DNA of 64,000 nt, from contig NZ_QEQL01000005.1 of the NCBI RefSeq assembly GCF_003097135.1, positions 372,001-436,000 on the forward strand. The letters are read 5' to 3'. The position numbers and the translations under genes were made by a program. Positions 45,884 to 53,822 of this stretch are shown one piece after another. The notes beneath the pieces were generated by a model. It did not search any database and was not told where the DNA came from. It worked only from the letters and a program-made list of their open reading frames with translations. Position 1 is the stretch's first letter; each line of letters starts with the position of its first letter. The DNA comes from Pseudomonas sp. URIL14HWK12:I12 (GTDB lineage: Bacteria > Pseudomonadota > Gammaproteobacteria > Pseudomonadales > Pseudomonadaceae).

Positions 45884-46467
45884 GTGAGGTCCTCTTTCAG
45901 GTGGATTTCAATGCGCCCATCGGGGCCTGGGTGTTTCAGGTTTCGGTCGGCCGGGTCGATGCAGTCCACATCGATGTCCAGCCCTTCCAGCGCGGGCAGC
46001 CCGTCGAGCACCTGCTCATGCCAGGTTTCGGCAGGCTGGCTGGCAACGTTGCGGCCCAGTTGGAATGCGGTTTGGAAGCTGAAGCGGTAGGCCACCTGCG
46101 ACGAATCGATACGCAGCAGTGCCGCGCTCTTGAAGGTGGCCGGGGCGTATTCATCGCCCGGCTGCCAGCCCACCAGCGCCCGCCACAGCGCCAGGCGAAT
46201 CGCCTCCAGCGCGTCGGCGGCCTGGGCGCCGCTGTGGTCAGGGTTATCCAGCAGCACCACCACGTCGAAGCTGTCGGTGATGGCCTGGCGCACGCCGTTG
46301 GCCAGGTCGTTGTCGCCAGCCGTGCTGCCAGTGGCGATCACCAGCGCGGCCGGGCGGCTCGGTTGCTGGCTGGCGAAGGCTGCGTCGAAGTCGATGCCGC
46401 CGCTCACGCGTTCGCCGAACACGGGGCAGCGCTGTTGCAGTTGCAACACCACGGGTGTGATTTTCAT
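45880..46467 (-). CDS. Tail terminator protein (Mu gp37-like)
   Basis: 195 aa from the ATG at 46467, preceded by GAGGAA. MKITPVVLQLQQRCPVFGERV and AYRFSFQTAFQLGRN fit the Mu gp37 family, which caps the tail tube after polymerisation. In a headless particle it would close the end. A longer frame upstream lacks a ribosome site. Confidence 0.85.
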   Translation of the reverse strand: MKITPVVLQLQQRCPVFGERVSGGIDFDAAFASQQPSRPAALVIATGSTAGDNDLANGVRQAITDSFDVVVLLDNPDHSGAQAADALEAIRLALWRALVGWQPGDEYAPATFKSAALLRIDSSQVAYRFSFQTAFQLGRNVASQPAETWHEQVLDGLPALEGLDIDVDCIDPADRNLKHPGPDGRIEIHLKEDLT

Positions 46468-46613
46468 GAGTTCCTCGAAGGTCATCGGTGGGCAGGTGCT
46501 GCGCCGTGGTTGCCACGTTGCGCGATTGCACCTCGCCGGTGCGCCCCGGGTGGGCGCCGTAGGTTCAGGGCACGGTCGGCCCCTCTGGTTTGCCGCTGCG
46601 TGCCGCCGTGGCC

Positions 46614-46961
46614 TCAGGCGCTGGCCGCCAGGCCGCGCAAGCGCGCCACCTCGCCGTTGAGCAACGCCACCTGGCCGGTCAGCGCTTCGAGCTTGCCCTC
46701 CAGCCGGCCCACCGCAGTGGCCAGCTCGTTGCGCTCCCGGGCGAATTGGTCCGCCCGGGCCTCCGCCGCCTGGCGGGCCGCACGTTCGGAGTCGAGCAAA
46801 TCATTGAGGCGGCGGACGGTGCCGATGTCAGCATTGTCCATCGCGCGGTCAGCGGCATCTTTTGAGAGAAAGCGCCGCAACCACAGCAAGCCACCCAAAA
46901 TCACAGTGACGCCACCGCCCGCCCAGGTGAGCGTGCCCGCGCCGAGGTCAGTAGGGTCCAT
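46614..46961 (-). CDS. DUF2730-type membrane/coiled-coil protein, possible holin-region gene
   Basis: 115 aa. One N-terminal membrane helix (AGGGVTVILGGLLWLRRFL) and then a long coiled coil (LNDLLDSERAARQAAEARAD and LEGKLEALTGQVALLNGEVA). This is the DUF2730 layout (Mu gp25-like). It is the first gene after the late control region. It is a candidate for the missing holin, but one membrane helix and a coiled coil also fit other roles. Confidence 0.75.
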   Translation of the reverse strand: MDPTDLGAGTLTWAGGGVTVILGGLLWLRRFLSKDAADRAMDNADIGTVRRLNDLLDSERAARQAAEARADQFARERNELATAVGRLEGKLEALTGQVALLNGEVARLRGLAASA

Positions 46962-47010
46962 GTGGGTTCCAGGTATCTAGCGATAGGGTTTTGGTAAGGG
47001 GTAGAAAACA

Positions 47011-47036
47011 AAAACCCCAGCGCGATGGCTGGGGTT
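47011..47036 (-). terminator. Terminator at the head of the tail operon
   Basis: AACCCCAGC and its complement GCTGGGGTT (47013-47021 and 47028-47036) with a 6-base loop; the minus strand continues TTTTTGTTTT. It lies about 40 bases after the start predicted from repeat copy 1 and before the first tail gene. Confidence 0.85.
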
Positions 47037-47067
47037 GGAAAGTGTGTTGCAAACAGAACATGCTGCT

Positions 47068-47107
47068 ATGAAAACAGGCGGTTATCCGCGCGGAAAGCTT
47101 TTTTTCA
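47068..47107 (-). repeat. 40-bp promoter-like repeat, copy 1
   Basis: Read on the minus strand it has TTGAAA (47108-47103), a 16-base spacer and GATAAC (47086-47081), a fair sigma-70 promoter pointing at the tail operon. The core TTATCCGCGCGG (plus strand) and the T-run are shared with copies 2 and 3. Confidence 0.75.
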
Positions 47108-47201
47108 AATCAATTTCAACTTGGCGTCGAATGGCCAGTGAACCCACATGGGCACTGATGCCGAGCCGCCCGCCGTTGCGCTTCATTCAAAACACGCTGC
47201 C

Positions 47202-47241
47202 ATGAAACCATCTGTTTATCCGCGCGCAAAGGCTTTTTTCA
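47202..47241 (-). repeat. 40-bp promoter-like repeat, copy 2
   Basis: CTGAAA (47242-47237), a 16-base spacer and GATAAA (47220-47215) on the minus strand. Identical to copy 1 at most of 40 positions; the similarity extends about 11 bases past the repeat (AACAYGCTGCY). Confidence 0.75.
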
Positions 47242-47376
47242 GAGTACAGTCCACACATGGCAACCTGCCACCTTTTGCTCAAGCCACCTAATCTCGCCAG
47301 CCGTCGCAACCGACGGCTGCCGCCAGTGTCACAGCCTCACCACACCTGATAACCCTCATTCGTGCCTCCTTAGTTG

Positions 47377-50300
47377 ATGACTACCCCACCGAAGCCTGAG
47401 CACGTTGCGGCCGACGACCTGAAAACCCAGGTCAAAGCACTGCAAGCGCGCATAAAACAGCTTGAGCATGCAGCCACGGAGGCAGAGCAGCGCCATTGCA
47501 TGATCATCAACAACGCGCTCGACTGCGCGGTGATCACGCTTGACGTGCAGGGCCTGGTCACTCAATGGAGTGCCGGGGCAGCCGATATCTTCGGCTGGGC
47601 TGCCCACCAGATGCTTGGCCAGCCCATCGCGCGCGTCTTCACTGAAGCCGACCGGCAAGCGGGCATCGCCCAACAGGAGATGGCCGGCGCGTTGGAACGT
47701 GGGCACGCCACGAGTAAGCACTGGCTTGTGCGCAGTGACGGCTCGTTGTTCCTGGCCTGCGGCGAAATAACCCCGCTCAAGGCGCCCGACGGCACCCTCC
47801 AGGGTTACCTCAAGGTGCTGCGCGACAGTACCCAGCGCCACCTCGATGACCAAAAGCAGGCCGCCGATGCGGAGTTCATGGAAAGCGTACTGAGCGCCTC
47901 CGGTGACTGCATCAAGGTACTCGACCTCGAAGGCCGCCTGGCCTTCATGAGCGCCGGTGGCCTGAAGGTCATGGAGGTCAGCGACTTCAACGAAATCCGA
48001 GGCTGCCCCTGGCCTGACTTCTGGGAAGGCCAGGGGCACATCGACGCCAAGCACGCGCTGCAGGCGGCACGGGAGGGCAAGACCGGGCGCTTTCAGGGCG
48101 AGGCGCCCACGCTTGCCGGTAACCTTCGTTGGTGGGACGTTCAGGTAACCCCCATCAAAGGCGCCGATGGCAAACCCGAGCGGATTCTGTCGGTATCCCG
48201 TGATATCTCCGCGATCAAAACCACGGAAAAGGTGCTGGAGCTCAGCGAGCACCACTACCGCTCGCTGTATAACGCCCTGGACCACGGCTTCTGCATCGTC
48301 GAGGTGGAGTGCGACGAAGCCCGCTACCCCTATGACTACCGCTTCCTGGAGGTGAATTCGGCCTTCGAACGCCACACCGGGCTCACCGATGCCGTGGGCC
48401 AGTGGATGCGCAGGCTCGCCCCCGACCATGATCAGTATTTCTTCGACCGCTACGCCGAGGTCGCCCGAAGCGGCCAGCCCGCGAAGTTCGAGCACGCTGC
48501 CAAGACCCTGGGTAACCGGCATCTGGAAGTTTACGCCTACCGCATCGGTGAACCCGAACAGCGCCAAGTGGCCATTCTGTTCTCTGACATCAGTGCGCGA
48601 AAAAGCGAAGAGCAAAGGCGCCAGGCCCTGATCGAACTCAACGACGCTTTCAGGCTGATCGAAGACCCCGCCACGCTGGCCTACACGGCATCGACCCTGC
48701 TGGGGCGAACGCTCAAGGCCGATCGCGCCGGCTACGCCACGGTGCATGCCGACGGCGCGCTGTTCACGGTCGAGCCGCACTGGTACCTGCCTGCCCTTCC
48801 AAACGGCGTGGGCACCCATCGCGCCAATGATTTCGGCAGCACCATCTCGACCCTGGGCATGGGCGAGCCGATCATCATCGACGATGTGACCAAAGACCCC
48901 AGAACCCAGGCTCACGCCGAGTGCTTCCTGGCGTTCGGCAGCTGCGCGCTGGTGCACGTGCCGATCATCGAAGCCAAACGCGTGGCTGGCTTCTTTTTCG
49001 TGAACCACTCATCGCCCAAGCAGTGGTCCCATGCAGAAATCGCCTTCATCCAGAGTGTGGCCACCAACACCCGCTTCGCGGTGCAGCGCTATAAGGCCGA
49101 GCAGGAGCTGAACACACTGGCCCAGTCGCTCGAGCGCCAGGTGCAAGCACGCACACTGGACCGCAACCGGCTGTGGCAGCTTTCCACCGACCTGATGCTG
49201 GTCGCCAGTTTCGAAGGCGCCATCACCGCGCTCAACCCCGCCTGGGCCGAAACCCTAGGGTGGAGCGAACAAGACCTGATCGGCACCAGCCTGTTTGCGC
49301 TGATCCACCCCGACGACCTGCAGCACACCGCGGAGGGTGTTCAAGCCGTCGCAGTGCAGAAGCAGTCGCTGAACCGCTTCGAAAACCGCTACCGAACCAA
49401 AAGCGGTGCGTACCGATGGATGTCGTGGACCGCAGACCCTTCCGAGAACTCCATCATCGCGGTAGGGCGCGACGTGACCGCCGAAAAAGAGCAGCTCGCT
49501 GCCCTGGCCAAGGCCGAGGATGCCTTACGGCAAAGCCAGAAAATGGAGGCCGTCGGCCAACTCACCGGCGGCCTGGCCCATGATTTCAATAACCTGCTGA
49601 CAGGCATCAGCGGCTCACTGGAGCTGCTGCAACGGCGCTTGGCTGACGGGCGCTTCACCGACGTCGACCGCTACGTCAACACAGCGCAAAGCGCAGCGCG
49701 CCGGGCAGCGGCCTTGACCCACCGGCTGCTGGCGTTCTCCCGCCAACAAACGCTGGACCCAAAGCCCACCGATGCCGCCCGGCTGATCACGGGCATGGAA
49801 GAGCTGATCCAGCGCACCGTTGGCCCGCAGGTGGCGCTGCACCTGGACCTGATGCCCGACCTATGGCCCGCTCTGGTAGACGCTTCGCAACTCGAAAACT
49901 CGTTGCTCAACCTGTGCATCAACGCCCGTGATGCCATGCCCACCGGCGGGAAGATCGTGATCGAGGCGTCGAACAAAACCATCGACAGCCGCATGGCCGT
50001 GAACTTCGACCTGCCGGCGGGTGAATACCTGCGCCTGTGCGTTACCGACACCGGGATAGGCATGCCGCCGAAGATCATCGCCCGCATCTTCGACCCCTTC
50101 TTCACCACCAAACCGATCGGCAAAGGCACCGGCCTTGGGCTGTCGATGATCTACGGCTTCGCCAAACAATCCGGCGGCCAGGTCAGGGTGCACTCCACGG
50201 TGGATGTGGGCACGGCGATGTACATCTACCTGCCCCGCTACCTGGGGCCGGCGCAGCAAGCCTGTGAAACGGCGTGCGAGCCGCGCGCCGAAATGGCAAC

Positions 50301-50673
50301 GGCGGGCGACACCGTACTGATAGTCGACGACGAACCGACCATCCGCATGATGGTTGCCGAGCTGCTGGGCGAGCTGGGTTATGTGGCGCTGGAAGCCGCC
50401 GACGGGCCGGCCGCGTTGGCCATCCTGGACTCCAACACCCGCATCGACCTGCTCATCACAGACGTCGGCCTGCCCGGCGGCATCAACGGCCGCCAGCTCG
50501 CCGACCGGGCACGCCGGGTGCGCCAAGGGCTCAAAGTGCTGTTCATCACAGGCTATGCGGAACAGGCGGTGATCGGCGATGTGCAGCTCGAAGAGGGCAT
50601 GCAGGTGCTGACCAAACCCTTCGCGATGGAAACCATGGCCGAGCGAATCAAGCTGCTGCTGGCCAGTGCGTAA
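47377..50673 (+). CDS. PAS/GAF hybrid sensor histidine kinase with C-terminal receiver
   Basis: 1098 aa, no membrane segment. Order: short coiled coil, PAS (about 45-150), PAS (about 165-285), PAS (about 290-410), GAF (about 425-570), PAS (about 595-705), HisKA with H735 (GGLAHDFNNLL), GHKL ATPase (NLCINARDAMP, DTGIGMPPK, GKGTGLGLSMIYGFA) and a receiver with D1029 (LLITDVGLPGG) and Lys in LTKPF. Such kinases are common in Pseudomonas and feed phosphorelays. It lies opposite to the tail genes between repeat copies, so it looks like cargo. ATG at 47377 chosen; the ribosome site is weak. Confidence 0.93.
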   Translation: MTTPPKPEHVAADDLKTQVKALQARIKQLEHAATEAEQRHCMIINNALDCAVITLDVQGLVTQWSAGAADIFGWAAHQMLGQPIARVFTEADRQAGIAQQEMAGALERGHATSKHWLVRSDGSLFLACGEITPLKAPDGTLQGYLKVLRDSTQRHLDDQKQAADAEFMESVLSASGDCIKVLDLEGRLAFMSAGGLKVMEVSDFNEIRGCPWPDFWEGQGHIDAKHALQAAREGKTGRFQGEAPTLAGNLRWWDVQVTPIKGADGKPERILSVSRDISAIKTTEKVLELSEHHYRSLYNALDHGFCIVEVECDEARYPYDYRFLEVNSAFERHTGLTDAVGQWMRRLAPDHDQYFFDRYAEVARSGQPAKFEHAAKTLGNRHLEVYAYRIGEPEQRQVAILFSDISARKSEEQRRQALIELNDAFRLIEDPATLAYTASTLLGRTLKADRAGYATVHADGALFTVEPHWYLPALPNGVGTHRANDFGSTISTLGMGEPIIIDDVTKDPRTQAHAECFLAFGSCALVHVPIIEAKRVAGFFFVNHSSPKQWSHAEIAFIQSVATNTRFAVQRYKAEQELNTLAQSLERQVQARTLDRNRLWQLSTDLMLVASFEGAITALNPAWAETLGWSEQDLIGTSLFALIHPDDLQHTAEGVQAVAVQKQSLNRFENRYRTKSGAYRWMSWTADPSENSIIAVGRDVTAEKEQLAALAKAEDALRQSQKMEAVGQLTGGLAHDFNNLLTGISGSLELLQRRLADGRFTDVDRYVNTAQSAARRAAALTHRLLAFSRQQTLDPKPTDAARLITGMEELIQRTVGPQVALHLDLMPDLWPALVDASQLENSLLNLCINARDAMPTGGKIVIEASNKTIDSRMAVNFDLPAGEYLRLCVTDTGIGMPPKIIARIFDPFFTTKPIGKGTGLGLSMIYGFAKQSGGQVRVHSTVDVGTAMYIYLPRYLGPAQQACETACEPRAEMATAGDTVLIVDDEPTIRMMVAELLGELGYVALEAADGPAALAILDSNTRIDLLITDVGLPGGINGRQLADRARRVRQGLKVLFITGYAEQAVIGDVQLEEGMQVLTKPFAMETMAERIKLLLASA

Positions 50674-50726
50674 CCGGGCGCAAGCCACAGCGGCCCCGTT
50701 GCCCGCGGCGTTGTGCCTCTTAAACG

Positions 50727-50751
50727 AAAAACCCCGGCATCACTGCCGGGG
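50727..50751 (-). terminator. Terminator after repeat copy 3
   Basis: CCCCGGCA (50732-50739) pairs with TGCCGGGG (50744-50751), loop TCAC. The minus strand runs into TTTTTCG, so it works best for leftward transcripts from copy 3; it can also end the kinase mRNA on the plus strand. Confidence 0.85.
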
Positions 50752-50791
50752 CTTCCAAACACGCTCATTCAAACAACCGAACCAGGCTTTC

Positions 50792-50831
50792 ATAAAACCA
50801 CCCTCTTATCCGCGCGGAACGCTTTTTTTCA
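50792..50831 (-). repeat. 40-bp promoter-like repeat, copy 3
   Basis: GTGAAA (50832-50827), a 16-base spacer and GATAAG (50810-50805) on the minus strand. It begins about 70 bases after the Q-like gene stop, which is where lambda has its late promoter after Q. Confidence 0.75.
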
Positions 50832-50903
50832 CGCGGCCCATTCACCTTTAAAAAGCCCGCCCAGCCCGGCAACGTGCCCCCGCCCAAACACCTTCCCCAC
50901 CCC

Positions 50904-51329
50904 TTACGAACACACCCTCCTCCCCAGCCGCACTGCGTCCTCTTCACGGCCCCGGAGCCCCTCCAGCGCCGCATCCACCCACGCCGCCCCCGCCCGCACC
51001 AGCTCACGCACCTTCGCCTCACTGACACCGGCCAGGCGCGCGATCCGCAGTGCCGGGTACTTCGCCCCGAAATACAGCCAGATGAAATCCCCCATCTGCG
51101 CATCGCGCTTGGTTAACCGCGCCACCGCCCCGTCGATGGCCAGCGCCTGGTCATCGGTCAGCGAATAGCGCCGCCCGCCCCCCTCGCACGGGGTGTTGTC
51201 GCGGATCAGCGCATACAGCGAGGAGGTGTACCGCGGCACCCCTACCCCATCCATTCGCCACCAGCCCCACTGCTCGAGTAGCCACTCGGTATCGCCCATT
51301 GCCTTGCCGGCATACGTCCGTTTCTTCAT
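50904..51329 (-). CDS. Phage antitermination protein Q-like
   Basis: 141 aa. MGDTEWLLEQWGWWRMDG, then the RLTKRDAQMGDFIWLYF region and a helix-turn-helix-like ALRIARLAGVSEAKVRELV fit the Phage_antitermQ family (short, lambdoid phage 82/21-like). Q proteins modify RNA polymerase at a late promoter so it passes terminators. Divergent from the CI-like repressor gene. Start ATG at 51329. Confidence 0.82.
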   Translation of the reverse strand: MKKRTYAGKAMGDTEWLLEQWGWWRMDGVGVPRYTSSLYALIRDNTPCEGGGRRYSLTDDQALAIDGAVARLTKRDAQMGDFIWLYFGAKYPALRIARLAGVSEAKVRELVRAGAAWVDAALEGLRGREEDAVRLGRRVCS

Positions 51330-51437
51330 GGTTCACTCCCCCTGTTCTCCAAGCCACCGGTGATGCCAGCAGCCTTGCTGTGTGTATGGATGCACGCCCT
51401 GGCACGACTTCCCAGCACCGCATCTGAAATCAAGGTT

Positions 51438-51497
51438 AAACACATTATGTGTTTATTTCAAACACAAAAAGTGAAACACTGTCATTTCAATCCGTGT
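51438..51497. promoter_or_regulatory. Repressor operator cluster between Q-like and CI-like genes
   Basis: AAACACAT-T-ATGTGTTT (51438-51454) is a perfect palindrome. It overlaps a second one, TGTGTTT-ATTTC-AAACACA (51448-51466). GAAACAC (about 51472) and GTGTTTGA (about 51494) are further half sites. The AT-rich 60 bases between divergent genes should be the promoter/operator of the repressor switch. Confidence 0.8.
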
Positions 51498-51510
51498 TTG
51501 AATCCCGCGC

Positions 51511-52326
51511 ATGAACGAATCATTAGGGCAACGCATCAAGCGCTTCCGCGCCGCCGCCGGCCTCTCACAGGCCCAGCTGGCCGAGGCCTGCGGCTGGAAA
51601 TCACAGTCGCGCGTAGGCAACTACGAAAAAGACACCCGTGAGCCATCCCTGGCCGACATCACGGCCATGGCCGCCGCCTTGCGCGTCGATCCCTCGGCCC
51701 TGTTGCTGAACGCCACCGCGCCCGCCGCACCGGCCAAGGCCACGCCCACTGTCTCCACCTCCGACCAGGTCAAGCACATGCTCACCAAGGTCAAAGGCCT
51801 CAGCCCCGAAGCCCGCCAACGCATCGAAGCCGCAGCCCTTGAACCCAGCGACCTGCCGCTCACCCCGGCCACCCGCAACGTTACCGCCCTGCGCGGCAAG
51901 CCCGACGAAATCGTGATCCCCCAGTACGACGTGCGCGCCGCCATGGGCCACGGCCAAGTGCCGTCGGATTACAACCAGGCCATCCGCAACATCATCGTGA
52001 GCGCCGACCTGCTACAGGAAAAAGGCGTCACCTACACCCAACCCACCTCGCTCGCCATCGTGACCGGCTGGGGCCAGAGCATGGAAGGCACCATCAACGA
52101 CAAAGACCCGGTGATCGTCGACCGGGGGGTGACCGAGTATGTGGGTGAGGGGGTGTACCTGGTGACCTGGTTGGGGGAGCTGTTCATCAAGCGGCTGCAG
52201 CGCATGGATGAGGAGCATATGTGGCTGATCTCAGACAACAAGAAGCATAAGGATCAGACGGCACGGATCGATGACCTGACGATTCATGCGAAGGTGTTGT
52301 TGGTTTGGAATGCGAAGAGGTTGTGA
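51511..52326 (+). CDS. CI/LexA-like phage repressor (HTH + S24 peptidase)
   Basis: 271 aa. The N-terminal XRE HTH (GQRIKRFRAAAGLSQAQLAE, about 5-65) is joined by an Ala/Pro-rich linker to an S24 domain (about 130-265). The catalytic pair is Ser in GWGQSMEGTI and Lys in ELFIKRLQR, and a likely self-cleavage site is Ala-Met-Gly or nearby in VRAAMGHGQ. RecA-triggered cleavage would induce the tailocin after DNA damage. It would bind the operators just upstream. Confidence 0.93.
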   Translation: MNESLGQRIKRFRAAAGLSQAQLAEACGWKSQSRVGNYEKDTREPSLADITAMAAALRVDPSALLLNATAPAAPAKATPTVSTSDQVKHMLTKVKGLSPEARQRIEAAALEPSDLPLTPATRNVTALRGKPDEIVIPQYDVRAAMGHGQVPSDYNQAIRNIIVSADLLQEKGVTYTQPTSLAIVTGWGQSMEGTINDKDPVIVDRGVTEYVGEGVYLVTWLGELFIKRLQRMDEEHMWLISDNKKHKDQTARIDDLTIHAKVLLVWNAKRL

Positions 52327-52479
52327 GGGGCGGGGGCGGTGCGCGTTTTGTGAGTGCTGGCTTCTCGCGTTGCCAAGCCAGGGCTGGGGCGGGACCAAGT
52401 CGGGGCTAAACCCATTGCATATAGAAGGCTCGTGTTAAACGCGCTCGGCGGTCCCCGACGCACTGTGCCACAGGTCAAG

Positions 52480-52556
52480 TGTCGCTAGAAAATGATTTCA
52501 GCGACACGTTATCCACATATGTCGCCACCGGCGACATGAGAAAAGAACATGTCGCA
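52480..52556. repeat. Inverted TGTCGC/GCGACA repeats downstream of the repressor
   Basis: TGTCGCT (52480-52486) faces AGCGACA (52500-52506); ATGTCGCC (52519-52526) faces GGCGACAT (52530-52537); ATGTCGCA follows at about 52549. The motif is the same as the tandem GGCGACA after the island integrase at 11841. The 260-base gap here (52327-52587) contains no gene. Confidence 0.65.
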
Positions 52557-52587
52557 CAAACTCGAAAACCACGACACTTGGGTGTGG

Positions 52588-52965
52588 TTATGTGCAGGCG
52601 GTTTCCTGAAGATGGCGCCAGACCGCCTTTCCGTTCACAAGGCTGAATAGTGCCGTTGAAAAACGGGAGCGCGAAGGGTTCCCGGCAGTGGTGTGCGTTT
52701 CGCGATAACTCACAACCGCCCCTGTCTTCCACTCAGCCAAGATATCGACGTTAGAAACCTCAATCTGCAGCCCTGGCTGCTTGGCGGCCTGGCTGTGAAA
52801 CAGAGCTGAGACTTGATCTAACGAAATCGCAGCGCCGGCGGTCGTCACCATGGTGAAAGACGGATCAAAATGCTCCATCAGTGCGGCGCTGGATCCTTCA
52901 CCACGTGCGAACAGGGCTTCGATCAAGATGTGGAGATCGATAACTTCGGCGAGGTACTGACTCAC
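52588..52965 (-). CDS. SnoaL-like (DUF4440-type) protein
   Basis: 125 aa from a GTG at 52965 with AGGAGA upstream. IEALFARGEGSSAALMEHFDPSFTMV and AVVSYRETHTT fit the NTF2/SnoaL-like fold, which serves enzymes and binding proteins alike. Cytoplasmic. No partner gene is visible; function unknown. Confidence 0.8.
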   Translation of the reverse strand: MSQYLAEVIDLHILIEALFARGEGSSAALMEHFDPSFTMVTTAGAAISLDQVSALFHSQAAKQPGLQIEVSNVDILAEWKTGAVVSYRETHTTAGNPSRSRFSTALFSLVNGKAVWRHLQETACT

Positions 52966-53105
52966 GTATTCTCCTAATTAGGCTTGGTCTCAGGCAGACC
53001 GATGCCCAACACCCTACGCGAACAGCTGCCTCGAAGGAACGCATAGGTCTTGGGGTTTCACTGTAAGCGTACGGGGCATACGCCTTGGGCAGTTCAGCCC
53101 GGCAT

Positions 53106-53611
53106 TCACTGATGTGGCCTTAGCTGCCTGAACCCACTGGCTTTCTGCGTCGGCAACCGCTTCAGCACATCCGTGAGATACGCGTATGGATCATGCCCGT
53201 TCATGCGTGCTGTCTGGATCAGGCTCATGATCGCCGCAGCGCGCTTACCGCTGCGCAGTGATCCAGCGAAGAGCCAGTTCGACCTACCGAGCGCCCACGG
53301 CCTGATCTGGTTCTCCACGGCGTTGTTGGCGATAGGCACGGTACCGTCATCCAGCGTTTCAGGCTGTAATCCAGTGCCTTGGCCGTGGCCGATCCCTCGG
53401 GCACAAGCGCGCGTTGAGCGATCATCCATTCATGCAACTTTTTAGCGATGGGCATCGCTATTCGGCCAACTGGCGTTTGTTCGCCGCATGTAGGTCGCAA
53501 AACTTGCGCCGGGCGTGAGCCATACAACCAATGTCGGTTATGCCCTGCTCGAGGCCGGCTTTATAGCCTGCACAGTCATCGCACACCAGCTTGCCGTTCC
53601 AAGTCCCAGAA
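53106..53611 (-). pseudogene. IS66-family transposase remnant
   Basis: Three fragments in different frames, in the right order on the minus strand: GKLVCDDCAGYKAGLEQGI ... HARRKFCDLHAANKRQLAE ending at a stop, then KKLHEWMIAQRALVPEGSAT, then NNAVENQIRPWALGRSNWLF to LTDVLKRLPTQ. These are IS66 TnpC segments with an internal deletion between the first two. No inverted repeats or tnpA/tnpB are seen, so it cannot move by itself. Confidence 0.88.
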
Positions 53612-53766
53612 AGTAGCCGGTGGCGACCCAACGCGGCCCTTGGAAGAGGGTAGCAATCGGCTAAAGGCGGTCATTGAGTATCAAAAAAAAGCTGGGGTAA
53701 TTCAGCCCGGGGTTATTCCTAAGAAAGGAATACCAGATTTTGAAAATAGCTGCGGCCAGAGAACCC

Positions 53767-53786
53767 AAAAGCCCGCATAAGCGGGC
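53767..53786 (-). terminator. Terminator of the delta-60/RTX gene
   Basis: GCCCGC (53771-53776) pairs with GCGGGC (53781-53786) around ATAA; the minus strand continues TTTTGGG. It lies 37 bases after the stop of the RTX gene. Confidence 0.85.
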
Positions 53787-53822
53787 CTGTAGGTCTCAGT
53801 ACCTACTGCTGCTGTGTCTTGG

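Larger units (their letters stand above)
46962..47376. other. Late control region between tail operon and histidine kinase
   Basis: 415 bases without a gene. It contains a minus-strand terminator (47011-47036) and two copies of the 40-bp promoter-like repeat (47068-47107 and 47202-47241), all oriented towards the tail genes. The histidine kinase start on the plus strand is at the right edge. Confidence 0.7.

Noticed and set aside
34148..47000. Complete Mu-like prophage
   Set aside because: Transposase, portal, head, protease and terminase genes are absent, and the right end has a CI/Q control region in their place.
53448..53780. Plus-strand frame of 110 aa
   Set aside because: Mostly antisense to the IS66 remnant; the tail VIEYQKKAGVIQPGVIPKKG resembles no family I know.
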